Assembly (NCBI GenBank): GCA_015234425.1 | Contig: JADGNE010000067.1 | Span: 1 to 64,000 of the forward strand | Reading direction: 5' to 3' | DNA length: 64,000 nucleotides | Source of the DNA: Devosia sp. | GTDB lineage: Bacteria > Pseudomonadota > Alphaproteobacteria > Rhizobiales > Devosiaceae | In this document: in pieces, positions 43,584 to 52,339 of the stretch | Position numbering within the stretch: the first letter of the stretch is position 1 | How the letters are laid out: each line of letters begins with the position of its first letter | Program-made: the position numbers and the translations under genes | The notes under the pieces: generated by a model | The model's database searches: none | What the model saw: the letters and a program-made list of their open reading frames with translations, nothing else | Told to the model about the DNA's origin: nothing

Positions 43584-45515
43584 ATGAACGGAAATTTCCG
43601 CAACTTTGCCATCTGGCTGGTCATACTATTCATGCTGATGGGCCTGTTCCAGGTCTTCCAGTCATCCACGCGGTCGATTTCCGTCGCCGAAAAAAGCTAC
43701 AGCCAGTTCGTCACGGACGTGGAAGGCGGTCGCGTTTCGAGCGTCACCATTACCAATAATGTCGTGAGCGGCGTGCTCAATGACGGTACGCGCTTCGAGA
43801 CCACTCTGCCCGATGGCGCCGAGATCATCTCGCGCCTCGAAGAGCGTGATGTGTCGATCACGGCCCGCGCGCCTGAGTCGAGCCCGTTCTGGTCGATCCT
43901 CCTGTCCAGCTGGTTGCCGTTCATCGTCATCATCGGCGTGTGGTTCTTCTTCATCCGGCAGATGCAGGGTGGCGGACGTGGCGGCGCCATGGGCTTTGGC
44001 AAGTCGCGCGCCAAGCTACTCACCGAAACCCAGGGCAAGGTGACCTTTGAAGACGTCGCTGGCGTTGACGAAGCCAAGCAGGACCTTGAGGAAATCGTTG
44101 AATTCCTGCGCGATCCCGGCAAGTTTCAGCGCCTGGGCGGTCGTATTCCGCGCGGCGTGCTGCTCGTCGGCCCCCCGGGTACTGGTAAGACGCTGCTGGC
44201 CCGTTCGGTCGCCGGCGAAGCCAATGTGCCCTTCTTCACCATTTCGGGTTCGGACTTCGTTGAAATGTTCGTCGGCGTGGGCGCATCGCGCGTCCGCGAC
44301 ATGTTCGAGCAGGCCAAGAAGAACGCGCCCTGTATCATCTTTATCGACGAAATCGACGCCGTCGGTCGCCAGCGTGGCGCCGGTCTGGGTGGCGGTAACG
44401 ACGAACGCGAACAGACCCTCAACCAGCTCCTCGTCGAGATGGACGGCTTTGAAGCCAATGAAGGCATCATCCTGATCGCCGCGACCAACCGTCCCGACGT
44501 TCTCGATCCTGCACTGCTGCGTCCGGGCCGTTTCGACCGTCAGGTCGTCGTGCCGAACCCGGACGTCTCGGGCCGCGAGAAGGTGCTCAAGGTTCACGTC
44601 CGCAAGGTGCCGCTGGCTCCCGACGTCGATCTCAAGGTTCTGGCTCGTGGTACGCCCGGTTTCTCCGGCGCGGATCTGATGAACCTCGTCAACGAGGCGG
44701 CCCTGATGGCGGCGCGCAAGAACAAGCGCTTCGTCACGCATCAGGAATTCGAAGACGCCAAGGACAAGATCATGATGGGCGCCGAGCGCCGCACCATGGC
44801 CATGACCGACGACGAAAAGAAGCTGACTGCCTATCACGAAGCTGGCCACGCCATCATCGCGCTCAAGGTTGCCGGCATCGACCCGATCCACAAGGCCACC
44901 ATCATCCCGCGCGGTCGTGCGCTGGGCATGGTGATGACCCTGCCGGAGAACGACACTTATTCGTTCAGCCGTGAGAAGGCGCTTGCGCGTCTGACCATGC
45001 TGTTCGGTGGTCGCGAGGCAGAGATTATCAAGTTCGGTCCGGCCAAGGTAACTTCGGGCGCCTCTGGCGACATCCAGATGGCAACCAGCCTGGCCCGCTC
45101 GATGGTGATGGAATGGGGCATGAGCGAAAAGCTCGGCCGCGTGCGCTACAAGTCGAACGACCAGGAAGTCTTTCTCGGCCATTCGGTGACGCAGTCCCAG
45201 CACATGTCTGATGACACGGCGCGGATCATCGACCAGGAAGTGCGCAAGCTGATTGAGGATGGCGAAGCTTCGGCCCGCGAAATTCTCACCACCTACCACG
45301 ACCAGTGGGAGGCGATTGCCCAGGCCCTGCTCGAGTTCGAGACGCTGACCGGCGACGAATTGCGCGCCCTGATGGATGGTAAGCAGCCTGTCCGTCCGGA
45401 CGACAATGGCCCCGCAGCGCCCAAGGCGTCGGGCGTTCCGACGGCCGGCAAGCTGGACAAGAAGCGTCCGGATACACCGCCGGAGCCGGGCATGGAGCCC
45501 CAGCCAGAGAGCTAA
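43584..45515 (+). CDS. ftsH: ATP-dependent zinc metalloprotease FtsH
   Basis: 643-residue hexameric inner-membrane AAA+ protease that degrades misfolded membrane proteins and short-lived regulators. Two membrane helices (about residues 6-24 and 108-128) flank a periplasmic domain; Walker A GPPGTGKT (about 195-202), Walker [12 protein letters not shown], second region of homology ([20 protein letters not shown]) and the zinc motif HEAGH (about 418-422) are intact. ATG at 43584 (MNGNFRNF) fits family N-termini. A terminator follows. Confidence 0.97.
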   Translation: MNGNFRNFAIWLVILFMLMGLFQVFQSSTRSISVAEKSYSQFVTDVEGGRVSSVTITNNVVSGVLNDGTRFETTLPDGAEIISRLEERDVSITARAPESSPFWSILLSSWLPFIVIIGVWFFFIRQMQGGGRGGAMGFGKSRAKLLTETQGKVTFEDVAGVDEAKQDLEEIVEFLRDPGKFQRLGGRIPRGVLLVGPPGTGKTLLARSVAGEANVPFFTISGSDFVEMFVGVGASRVRDMFEQAKKNAPCIIFIDEIDAVGRQRGAGLGGGNDEREQTLNQLLVEMDGFEANEGIILIAATNRPDVLDPALLRPGRFDRQVVVPNPDVSGREKVLKVHVRKVPLAPDVDLKVLARGTPGFSGADLMNLVNEAALMAARKNKRFVTHQEFEDAKDKIMMGAERRTMAMTDDEKKLTAYHEAGHAIIALKVAGIDPIHKATIIPRGRALGMVMTLPENDTYSFSREKALARLTMLFGGREAEIIKFGPAKVTSGASGDIQMATSLARSMVMEWGMSEKLGRVRYKSNDQEVFLGHSVTQSQHMSDDTARIIDQEVRKLIEDGEASAREILTTYHDQWEAIAQALLEFETLTGDELRALMDGKQPVRPDDNGPAAPKASGVPTAGKLDKKRPDTPPEPGMEPQPES

Positions 45516-45520
45516 GAATT

Positions 45521-45547
45521 AAGGGTCACTCTCGAGTGACCCTTTTT
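45521..45547 (+). terminator. Rho-independent terminator after ftsH
   Basis: AAGGGTCACT-CTCG-AGTGACCCTT stem followed by TTT; separates ftsH from glmM. Confidence 0.87.
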
Positions 45548-45621
45548 CGTAGCGCCCCGCTGCGCTATGTCAGGCAAACTGACTAAAGCGGCAATTATCA
45601 GCTTTCGGAGACTTTACCCTC

Positions 45622-46965
45622 ATGGCCAGGAAATATTTCGGTACCGACGGCATTCGGGGTCTCGCCAATGGCGATAAGCTGACACCGGAACTGGCCATGA
45701 AGGTCGGCATGGCGGCGGGCACCAAGTTTGTGCGCGGTGACCACCGCAATCGCGTCGTCATCGGCAAGGATACGCGCCGCTCGGGCTATATGCTGGAAAG
45801 CGCGCTGGCCGCCGGTTTCACCGCTGTGGGCATGGATGTCTATTTCCTCGGGCCGATGCCCACCCCGGCCGTGGCCATGCTGACCCGCTCACTGCGCGCC
45901 GATCTGGGCGTGATGATTTCGGCTTCGCACAATCCCTATGACGACAACGGCATAAAGTTCTTCCGCCCGGACGGCTACAAGCTCAGCGACGAGCTCGAGG
46001 CAGAGATCGAGCGGCTGATGGAGACGGATACGTCCAAGCTCCTCGCCCACGGGATGAACATCGGTCGCGCCTATCGCGACGAGGAAGCCCGCACGCGCTA
46101 TGTCGAATACGCCAAGCGCACCCTGCCACGGAATATCGATCTGACCGGCCTGCGCATCGTGCTCGATTGCGCCAACGGCGCCGCCTACAAGGTTGCGCCC
46201 ATGGCGCTGTGGGAGTTGGGCGCCGAGGTGATCGCCATCGGCGATGAGCCGGACGGCTATAACATCAACTACAAGGTCGGCTCGACCGCTCCCGAAGCCG
46301 TTGCGGCCAAGGTGAAGGAAGTTCGCGCCGATATCGGCATTGCGCTCGATGGCGATGCGGACCGCGTCATCATCGTCGACGAAAAGGGCGAAGTGGTCGA
46401 TGGAGACCAGTTCATGGCCGTCATCGCCCAGAGCTGGCTCGAACGCGAAATGCTGCAGGGCGGGGGCATTGTTGCCACCATCATGAGCAATCTTGGGCTC
46501 GAACGCTATCTCGGCGGTCTTGGCCTCACGCTCGAACGCACCCAGGTGGGCGACCGCTATGTGCTCGAGGCGATGCGGACCAAGGGTTATAATGTCGGCG
46601 GCGAGCAGTCGGGGCACATTATCCTCTCCGATTTCACCACCACGGGCGATGGCCTCGTTGCCGCGCTGCAATTGCTCTCCGTGCTGCAGCAGCAGAACCG
46701 CCCGGTGTCGGAAATCTGCACCCGCTTCGACAAGGTTCCGCAACTGCTCCGCAGTGTGCGTTTCAAGGCCGGCAAGCCGCTTGAGGACAAGCATGTCGTC
46801 AAGGCCATTGCCGACGCCGAGGCGCAGCTTGGCAGTGGCGGTCGGCTGGTTGTCCGGCCCTCCGGCACCGAGCCGGTGATCCGCGTCATGGGCGAGGCGG
46901 ATGACGCTGATCTCGTCGCCAGCGTTGTTGGACAGGTTGAGGCGGCAATTCGCGCAATTAGCTAG
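45622..46965 (+). CDS. glmM: Phosphoglucosamine mutase
   Basis: 447-residue enzyme converting glucosamine-6-phosphate to glucosamine-1-phosphate for UDP-GlcNAc, and so peptidoglycan and LPS synthesis. N-terminus [10 protein letters not shown], phosphoserine loop [13 protein letters not shown] (Ser near residue 102), metal loop [10 protein letters not shown], sugar-binding GGEQSGHII and C-terminal [12 protein letters not shown] are all present. It has its own promoter region after the ftsH terminator. Confidence 0.97.
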   Translation: MARKYFGTDGIRGLANGDKLTPELAMKVGMAAGTKFVRGDHRNRVVIGKDTRRSGYMLESALAAGFTAVGMDVYFLGPMPTPAVAMLTRSLRADLGVMISASHNPYDDNGIKFFRPDGYKLSDELEAEIERLMETDTSKLLAHGMNIGRAYRDEEARTRYVEYAKRTLPRNIDLTGLRIVLDCANGAAYKVAPMALWELGAEVIAIGDEPDGYNINYKVGSTAPEAVAAKVKEVRADIGIALDGDADRVIIVDEKGEVVDGDQFMAVIAQSWLEREMLQGGGIVATIMSNLGLERYLGGLGLTLERTQVGDRYVLEAMRTKGYNVGGEQSGHIILSDFTTTGDGLVAALQLLSVLQQQNRPVSEICTRFDKVPQLLRSVRFKAGKPLEDKHVVKAIADAEAQLGSGGRLVVRPSGTEPVIRVMGEADDADLVASVVGQVEAAIRAIS

Positions 46966-47018
46966 TTGATCTTTTCAGGGATTGGCTGCGCGCGCCTGGA
47001 CACAGTTAATGTGTAGGG

Positions 47019-47034
47019 TTAAGCGCACTTTAAC
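47019..47034. promoter_or_regulatory. CtrA-type box upstream of an outer-membrane protein gene
   Basis: TTAA-GCGCACT-TTAAC, an exact TTAA-N7-TTAAC match, 60 nt before the start codon of the outer-membrane barrel gene. Function is inferred from consensus and position. Confidence 0.5.
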
Positions 47035-47047
47035 AAAGTTCGTCGAT

Positions 47048-47080
47048 AGTTGCTCACAAGTGAATGCTCTTGTGGCAACT
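47048..47080 (+). promoter_or_regulatory. 5' UTR stem-loop directly before the omp ribosome-binding site
   Basis: AGTTGC-T-CACAAG pairs with CTTGTG-GCAACT: 12 base pairs with one bulged T and loop TGAATGCT. The GAAGGA ribosome-binding site begins at the next base. Such structures stabilise or regulate outer-membrane protein mRNAs in other bacteria. Confidence 0.6.
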
Positions 47081-47093
47081 GAAGGACTGAACA

Positions 47094-47849
47094 ATGCGCA
47101 AGCTAACCGCTGCGTTCCTGGCGGCAGGAGCCGTATTTGCAGCCGCCCCGGCACTGGCCGCGGATATGCCCTTTTACCCTCCGGTGATCGACGTTCCTGA
47201 TGTCGATTACGGTGTGTCTGGCTCGTTCTACCTGCGCGGCAGCGCGGCGGGCAACGCGCTGTGGAGCAAGGAAGCTTACGCCTGGGATTGCACCGCCTGT
47301 GGGACAACCCAGATTTCCGTTCCGATTACCGCCTGGGGCTATGGCTACAGCGTTGGTGCCGGCTTTGGTTACGAGACTGGCACGGGCCTGCGCTTTGACG
47401 CCACCGTCGACCTCGTGAACAATTCTGGCCTCACCGCAACCCATCCGGCCAGCTCCGGCTGGCGCGCCGGCGACTACAAGACCACGCTGCGCTCCACCAT
47501 TGCCCTTGCCAACGCCTATTACGACTTCTCCTTCGGCGGGAGCTATGGCTACGGCGCTGCCGGCGGTGCGTTCGGTTATGTCGGTGCCGGTGTCGGCGCG
47601 GCCTTCAACGACATCTCCGTCGATGGCCCGATTGGCGGCCCGACTGTTCCGTCTGGCCAGAACACCTCGCTGGCAGCAGCCGGCATGGTCGGCGTTGGCT
47701 ATGATTTCGGCACGATTGTCGCCGACGTTGGCTATCGCGGCCTCTACATCAACAAGATCAGCAACAGCGCCGCTCCGCCGGATACGGCATGGACCGACAA
47801 CAACTGGCTGCATGAAGTGCGCGGCACCGTCCGCTATCGCTTCAACTGA
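47094..47849 (+). CDS. Outer-membrane beta-barrel protein (Omp25/opacity-like)
   Basis: 251-residue porin-like protein: cleavable signal peptide MRKLTAAFLAAGAVFAAAPALA-A and an eight-strand-type barrel rich in alternating aromatic/glycine segments (YGYSVGAGFGYETGTGLRFDATVDL, shown in part as GYGYSVGAGFGYETG). It ends in YRF-N, close to the aromatic C-terminal signal of barrels. One Cys pair CTAC lies near residue 55. Likely a structural surface protein of the Omp25/31 type in Hyphomicrobiales; a specific function cannot be given. Preceded by a CtrA-type box and a leader hairpin. Confidence 0.82.
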   Translation: MRKLTAAFLAAGAVFAAAPALAADMPFYPPVIDVPDVDYGVSGSFYLRGSAAGNALWSKEAYAWDCTACGTTQISVPITAWGYGYSVGAGFGYETGTGLRFDATVDLVNNSGLTATHPASSGWRAGDYKTTLRSTIALANAYYDFSFGGSYGYGAAGGAFGYVGAGVGAAFNDISVDGPIGGPTVPSGQNTSLAAAGMVGVGYDFGTIVADVGYRGLYINKISNSAAPPDTAWTDNNWLHEVRGTVRYRFN

Positions 47850-47871
47850 TCTTAGCGATAGTCGAATTATG

Positions 47872-47900
47872 AAGGCGCGTCCGCGGGGGCGCGCCTTTTT
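47872..47900 (+). terminator. Rho-independent terminator
   Basis: AAGGCGCG and CGCGCCTT stem with a 10-nt loop followed by TTT, after the outer-membrane protein gene. Confidence 0.83.
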
Positions 47901-47962
47901 CGTTTCGCGCCATGGACATCGAGGCAGGACGGTGATTGTTTTCCTCTAACAGGAGGAAACGC

Positions 47963-48946
47963 ATGAAGATTTTGGTGATTGGCGCGGCCGGCATGATCGG
48001 GCGCAAACTTGTTGGCGCGCTGCTCGAACGCGGTCATCTCGGGGGGGAGGATATCAACGGGCTGACACTGGTCGACATCGTCGCCCCGGAAAGGCCGGCA
48101 ACATTCCCATCCGCCAAAACCATTGCTGCCGATCTCTCCGCTCCGGGCAGCGCTGCGACCCTTCTTGAAGACCGCCCCGACGTCATCTTTCACCTTGCCG
48201 CCATCGTTTCGGGTGAGGCTGAGGCTGATTTCGACAAGGGCCATCGCATCAATCTCGACGGCACGCGCTATCTGCTCGAGGCCATCCGCCAAGCCGGGCA
48301 GGGCGGCGCCTATCGCCCCCGGCTGATCTTCACCTCGTCGATCGCTGTCTTCGGGGAACCCCTTCCGGCCGAAATTCCAGACGAGCAGGCGCTGACCCCA
48401 CTCACCAGCTATGGCACGCAGAAGGCCATTGGCGAGCTGTTGCTGGCCGATTACTCGCGGCGCGGCTTTGTCGATGGCATCGGCATTCGCCTGCCGACCA
48501 TCGCCATCCGCCCAGGAAAGCCCAACAAGGCGGCGTCAGGCTTTTTCTCCGGCATTATCCGCGAACCGCTGGCCGGCATTGAAGCGATCCTGCCGGTGAG
48601 CGAAGATGTTCGCCACTGGTTTGCCAGCCCGCGCGCAGCAGTCAATTTCCTGCTCCACGCCGCCGAAATGGACAGCTCATCCCTTGGGCAGCGCCGCAGC
48701 CTCACCATGCCTGGCCTTGCCGCCACGGTCGGCGAGGAAATCGCTGCCCTGCGGCGGGTGGCGGGAGACAGGGCCGTATCGCTGATCCGGCATCAGCCAG
48801 ATCCGGTCATTGCGGGCATCGTGGCGGGATGGCCGCAGGCTTTTGCCGCCAAGCGCGCGCTCGCCCTCGGTTTTGCCGCCGAGACGAGCTTTGACGACAT
48901 CATCCGCGCCTATATCGAGGATGAGCTGGACGGCCGCGTGAGCTAA
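47963..48946 (+). CDS. denD: D-erythronate dehydrogenase-like SDR
   Basis: 327-residue extended short-chain dehydrogenase. NAD motif IGAAGMIGRKL, then the family segments HLAAIVSGEAEADFDKGHRI, TSSIAVFGEPLP, catalytic YGTQK and RLPTIAIRPGKPNKAASGFF are characteristic of DenD, which oxidises D-erythronate to 2-oxo-tetronate for tetronate catabolism. Perfect AGGAGG lies before ATG at 47963. The usual partners (OtnK/DenK, OtnI, OtnC) are not in the window, so the pathway is incomplete here. Confidence 0.82.
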   Translation: MKILVIGAAGMIGRKLVGALLERGHLGGEDINGLTLVDIVAPERPATFPSAKTIAADLSAPGSAATLLEDRPDVIFHLAAIVSGEAEADFDKGHRINLDGTRYLLEAIRQAGQGGAYRPRLIFTSSIAVFGEPLPAEIPDEQALTPLTSYGTQKAIGELLLADYSRRGFVDGIGIRLPTIAIRPGKPNKAASGFFSGIIREPLAGIEAILPVSEDVRHWFASPRAAVNFLLHAAEMDSSSLGQRRSLTMPGLAATVGEEIAALRRVAGDRAVSLIRHQPDPVIAGIVAGWPQAFAAKRALALGFAAETSFDDIIRAYIEDELDGRVS

Positions 48947-49821
48947 CGCTCTCCGCCGCCGGGCTCGACCTGGACCAAAGGCTCGGCTGGAGCAGGCGCC
49001 GGTTCGCTCTCGCGCACCCGCGTTGTCCAGCCTGAGCCGGTCCAGTCGCGCACGTCGATGGTGATCTCGTCGGGCGTGATGTGCACGAGATTGTAGGAAT
49101 TGGCCTCGCCGCGCAGACGGGTTGAGATGGTCGATGAGGCCTGGGCCACAAGAATGGGCGCGACGGCCGACTGGCGCAGGCCCACCGGCTCGCCGGCGGT
49201 CACCGTGTCGGGCGCCTCGTGCTTGCGCACATAGGAGAGGTGGAAGTGGCCCGATAGTACGAGGCGCACGCCGAGGCGGGCGAAGGTTGCCAGCGCCTCG
49301 TCCGCGCGTTTGACGCGCTTGGTCTTCTGCATCATCGGTTCGGTGGGAAACAGCACAGGGTGATGCGCCACGATCACCCGCACCGCATCCGGAGAAGCCT
49401 GGGAAAAGCGTTCATCCAGATCCTCGAGCTGGCTTCGCGAAATCGTGCCATGGCCCCAGTTCCATTCGAGCCGCGCCCGTCGAGACGTGCGCATGCCCAG
49501 AAAGGCGACGCCGTTCATCTCGAGGAAGGGTTCTGTGTCCTTGGCGATATAGCGGCGGTAGAGCCCATAGGGATCGAGAAAGCGCCGGAAGATGTTGATC
49601 GCCGGGACGTCGTGATTGCCGGGCACCGCAAAGACCGGGGCGCTCAGCGTATCAAGGAAGGCGCGGGCCTGCTCGAATTCGGCCTTGGTGCCAACCTGGG
49701 TGAAGTCGCCGCTGATGACGATCAAATCGGGGTTGAGGCTTTCAATGTCGGCCGCCAGAGTTTCGGCGGCGGCCGGGTCGTGGTGCCCGAAGTGCAGGTC
49801 GGAGAGATGGACGAATTTCAT
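48943..49821 (-). CDS. Metallophosphoesterase
   Basis: 292-residue calcineurin-like phosphoesterase of the cAMP phosphodiesterase/Icc-like group. Motifs: LSDLHFGHHD (D-x-H), VISGDFTQVG (GD), VPGNHDVPA (GNHD), IVAHHPVLFP (H) and LSGHFHLSY (GHxH). A Pro/Glu/Ala-rich tail follows the fold. Its start overlaps the stop of the lipid kinase gene as ATGA, so the two are one transcript; its stop overlaps the convergent denD by 4 nt. Substrate unknown; a phosphatidate- or nucleotide-related role is possible. Confidence 0.86.
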   Translation of the reverse strand: MKFVHLSDLHFGHHDPAAAETLAADIESLNPDLIVISGDFTQVGTKAEFEQARAFLDTLSAPVFAVPGNHDVPAINIFRRFLDPYGLYRRYIAKDTEPFLEMNGVAFLGMRTSRRARLEWNWGHGTISRSQLEDLDERFSQASPDAVRVIVAHHPVLFPTEPMMQKTKRVKRADEALATFARLGVRLVLSGHFHLSYVRKHEAPDTVTAGEPVGLRQSAVAPILVAQASSTISTRLRGEANSYNLVHITPDEITIDVRDWTGSGWTTRVRESEPAPAPAEPLVQVEPGGGER

Positions 49822-50765
49822 GGGGCCACCTCTTCGGCGTCAGCTGCGGGCGTATCGGGCGTGACTGCGGCGGGCGCGATGACGCACAGCGCATTGGGAA
49901 GAATCCCAAAGGTCATCGGCGTCGCCAGCTTTTCCACTTCGCCATCGAACATGACATTCATCGCCCGTTTTCGCGTCGTCATCGTCACCTGTCGGGTCTT
50001 CAGAATGGTCAATTCACTGTCATTTTGCCAGGTGCCCATGACCATGCCACTGCAGAGGCGGAAGAAGTCGCGAATATTGAGGTGACTGAGAAAATAGACA
50101 TAGAGGCTGCCCTCATCGAGACGCTGGCGGGAAAAGATGCGGCCTACGCCCTGTTCATAGGCATTGCTGGCAACGGCCAGCGCCTGCACCCGCTCGATCC
50201 GGGTTTGGCCGTCGCCCAGGTCCATGGCCACGGCGAAGCGCTTGGTGCGCGCCAGACGGCGGAGGATGAAGAGGAAAAACCCCAGCTTGGCGCGCAGATC
50301 CGTGCGGCCGCGGATGTGTTCGCGGCCCGCTGCCAGTTCCGGTACCACGCCGACAACCACCTTGTGGAGAAACACTCGACCATCGACCCGCCCCACATCG
50401 ATTGTGCGGCAGGCTTGGGTCCCCAGCACGTCGAGCGCCAGATCGAGATCGAGGGGGATGTTGAGATCCTTGGCCAGCGCATTGACCGTACCCAAGGGCA
50501 GGATCCCGAGCTTCTTGTCCGAGCCGAGGATGGCGTTGGCGAGGGCGGTGATCGTCCCGTCGCCGCCGGCTGCGACCACGATCGGGGCGGCGCTGGTGGC
50601 GGCCCGGATCAGTCGTCCCTCCATCGGCTTGTGCATGTCGTCGTCGATTTCGGCCTTGAGGCCGCGCTCGGCCAGCCTGGCCGCGAGCTCAGCGCCGGTC
50701 ATCGACAGGGCGCTGGCGGTACCGGCTTTGGCATTGAGAAGAACGTGGCAAAGAGTCTGTTGCAC
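49818..50765 (-). CDS. Diacylglycerol kinase-family lipid kinase
   Basis: 315-residue cytoplasmic lipid kinase of the DagK/YegS catalytic family. N-terminus LLNAKAG, nucleotide motif VVAAGGDGTITALANAI (about residues 62-78), and LGTVNALAKDL are diagnostic. It could phosphorylate diacylglycerol, sphingosine-like lipids or phosphatidylglycerol; the sequence does not decide. It is first gene of a two-gene unit with the metallophosphoesterase. Confidence 0.88.
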   Translation of the reverse strand: MQQTLCHVLLNAKAGTASALSMTGAELAARLAERGLKAEIDDDMHKPMEGRLIRAATSAAPIVVAAGGDGTITALANAILGSDKKLGILPLGTVNALAKDLNIPLDLDLALDVLGTQACRTIDVGRVDGRVFLHKVVVGVVPELAAGREHIRGRTDLRAKLGFFLFILRRLARTKRFAVAMDLGDGQTRIERVQALAVASNAYEQGVGRIFSRQRLDEGSLYVYFLSHLNIRDFFRLCSGMVMGTWQNDSELTILKTRQVTMTTRKRAMNVMFDGEVEKLATPMTFGILPNALCVIAPAAVTPDTPAADAEEVAP

Positions 50766-50952
50766 GGGAATACGCCTGTCTGGGGGACGGGAAAGGAATA
50801 ACGATCCGCCAGCAAGATTGGTTCAGCCGGTGTGCGCCGCTGCAGAGACCCTGTACGATAAGTAACTTTGCGAATAGCGCCGGCAATCGGGTTCAAACGC
50901 GGTTCGGACGAGGATGCCGCGGGTGAGAACGGCCCTCAGCTCAGGTGTGCCC

Positions 50953-51246
50953 ATGACCGCTTATGTCCGCGTTGCCGAAAAGCAGATCCCTCCAGGCCAG
51001 ATGGCCCTGTTGCTCATTACCAACCGCGATGAACTTTGCGCCGGGATCATGGAGCATTGTCTGGATGGCACGCTGGAGCGGCGGGTGCCGGAGAACCCAT
51101 CCCCCAATGATCTGGTGCTCGTGCTCTGTCGGCTGATTGCGCAGCTCCCGGACGATTCCGATGTCTATGTGGTCATAGAACCCGGCGCCTATTGGCCAGA
51201 CATGTTTCCTGACATGAAGGTCTATCGGGAGAATGTTGCTGAATGA
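50953..51246 (+). CDS. Hypothetical protein
   Basis: About 97 residues (110 if the ATG at 50914 is used). Not recognised. It has no signal peptide or membrane segment; the sequence shows a hydrophobic core segment (MALLLITNRDELCAGIMEHC) and NDLVLVLCRLIAQLPDDSDVYVVIEP, suggesting a small alpha/beta fold. Three cysteines. Both candidate starts have poor ribosome-binding sites. Antisense frames are shadows. No operon partner. Confidence 0.55.
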   Translation: MTAYVRVAEKQIPPGQMALLLITNRDELCAGIMEHCLDGTLERRVPENPSPNDLVLVLCRLIAQLPDDSDVYVVIEPGAYWPDMFPDMKVYRENVAE

Positions 51247-51305
51247 GATTGCGGCATTCGAGGTCGTTATCGGTTGAATAACCAGTAATTTCAAAACCCG
51301 AAAAT

Positions 51306-51315
51306 ATACGCGTAT
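51306..51315. promoter_or_regulatory. Palindrome upstream of the glycine-rich protein gene
   Basis: ATACGCGTAT, a perfect 10-bp palindrome in a short AT-rich island 81 nt before the GTG start. A possible regulator site or -10 region; function unknown. Confidence 0.3.
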
Positions 51316-51395
51316 TCCACGATTACCGCGCCCCATCGAAGTGGGGATCATGATGGCCAGCAATGATTTCACCAATTGCTTCAGGAGTTGGTCGC

Positions 51396-52271
51396 GTGAG
51401 AAAACTGAAACTTGCTCTCGTTTTGATGTGTTCCGTATTCCTCTCGCCAAATCTTGCGCATGCGCAGGGGCTTCTCGACGGCGTGCTCGGTGGCAGCGGC
51501 GGCGGTGGCCTGCTTGGCGGGCTCACCGGCGGGTCGGAAGGGGGGCTGCTTGGCGACGGTGGCGGCCTGTCCCTCGGCGGAGGTTCAGGTCCGGTCGGTC
51601 TTGGCCTCCTCGGTGGCGACGGCAATCTGATCGATCTCAATGTCGGCGGTCCCAATGGCATTGATGCCAGCGTGTCCCTGGGCGGCAGCCGCGGGCTGCT
51701 CGATGTCCAGGCTGGCGTCGGCGGACTGCTCGACGCCAACGTCAATATCGGCGGCCAGAACGGGATGATCGGCATCGACCTCGGATTGGGCGGCGGTGGT
51801 GGCGGAGGCGGCGGCTCCGGCGGCGGCGGTGGTTCGGGCGGCGGTGGCGCTTCGGGCGGTGGCGGTGGGAATGGCGGTGGCGGTGGTGGTTCCGGCGGCG
51901 GCAACGGCGGAGGCGGCAATGGCGGCGGCGGCTGGATCAGCTCGGGCGGCTCGTTGAGCTCCGGCAGTGTTCCTGCGGGCCAGGCCTGCGGCGGGGTCAG
52001 CTCAAGCCAGTTGATCGGGCTCTTTGAGCAAACCCGCGTGCGGGGATGGAACCGGGCTTCGGATATCAGGCTGGTGCCGATCCGCGTCTGTCCGGAACTG
52101 CGGCGGCAGATTTCCCGCTGGCTTGCCGGCAATCGCGATTATCACCGCATGATCAGCGCGGTAGCAGGCGATGCCCTGATCATCGCAGCCCTCAACCGGA
52201 GCAAATACCAGCCCGGCCATGTGCTCGGGGTCCAGCACAGCGGCAGCACGCTTACGGTCTACGTGTTCTGA
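51396..52271 (+). CDS. Secreted glycine-rich protein with conserved C-terminal domain
   Basis: 291 residues, not recognised as a named family. Signal peptide KLALVLMCSVFLSPNLAHA-Q, then a region of LLGG/GGLL-type repeats with hydrophobic beta-like strands (VSLGGSRGLLDVQAGVGGLL), a nearly pure Gly/Ser/Asn tract (about residues 131-180), and a C-terminal domain of about 95 residues with two cysteines (ACGG and RVCPELRR) ending YQPGHVLGVQHSGSTLTVYVF (part). GTG at 51396 is 8 nt after AGGAG. It could be a surface or matrix protein; the layout resembles a flexible stalk plus a globular tip. Confidence 0.72.
   Translation: MRKLKLALVLMCSVFLSPNLAHAQGLLDGVLGGSGGGGLLGGLTGGSEGGLLGDGGGLSLGGGSGPVGLGLLGGDGNLIDLNVGGPNGIDASVSLGGSRGLLDVQAGVGGLLDANVNIGGQNGMIGIDLGLGGGGGGGGGSGGGGGSGGGGASGGGGGNGGGGGGSGGGNGGGGNGGGGWISSGGSLSSGSVPAGQACGGVSSSQLIGLFEQTRVRGWNRASDIRLVPIRVCPELRRQISRWLAGNRDYHRMISAVAGDALIIAALNRSKYQPGHVLGVQHSGSTLTVYVF
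51790..51940 (+). repeat. Poly-glycine coding low-complexity tract
   Basis: GGC/GGT-rich irregular tandem repeat coding G5-8 blocks separated by Ser, Ala or Asn. Prone to slippage; length probably varies between strains. Confidence 0.75.
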
Positions 52272-52298
52272 CCCTGCCCCCCGGTCAGGCCGTTGCGG

Positions 52299-52324
52299 AC
52301 CGGTCACCTTGCGGTGGCCGGTCT
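52299..52324. terminator. Hairpin between convergent genes
   Basis: GACCGGTCACC-TTGC-GGTGGCCGGTC forms an 11-bp stem with one G-T pair between the glycine-rich protein gene and the convergent SDR gene. T-run is weak on both sides. Confidence 0.5.
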
Positions 52325-52339
52325 GGTCTTGGTCAGGGG

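Noticed and set aside
47005-47022. Second CtrA box TTAA-N9-TTAA before the outer-membrane gene
   Set aside because: Spacer is 9 rather than 7; only the adjacent TTAA-N7-TTAAC fits.
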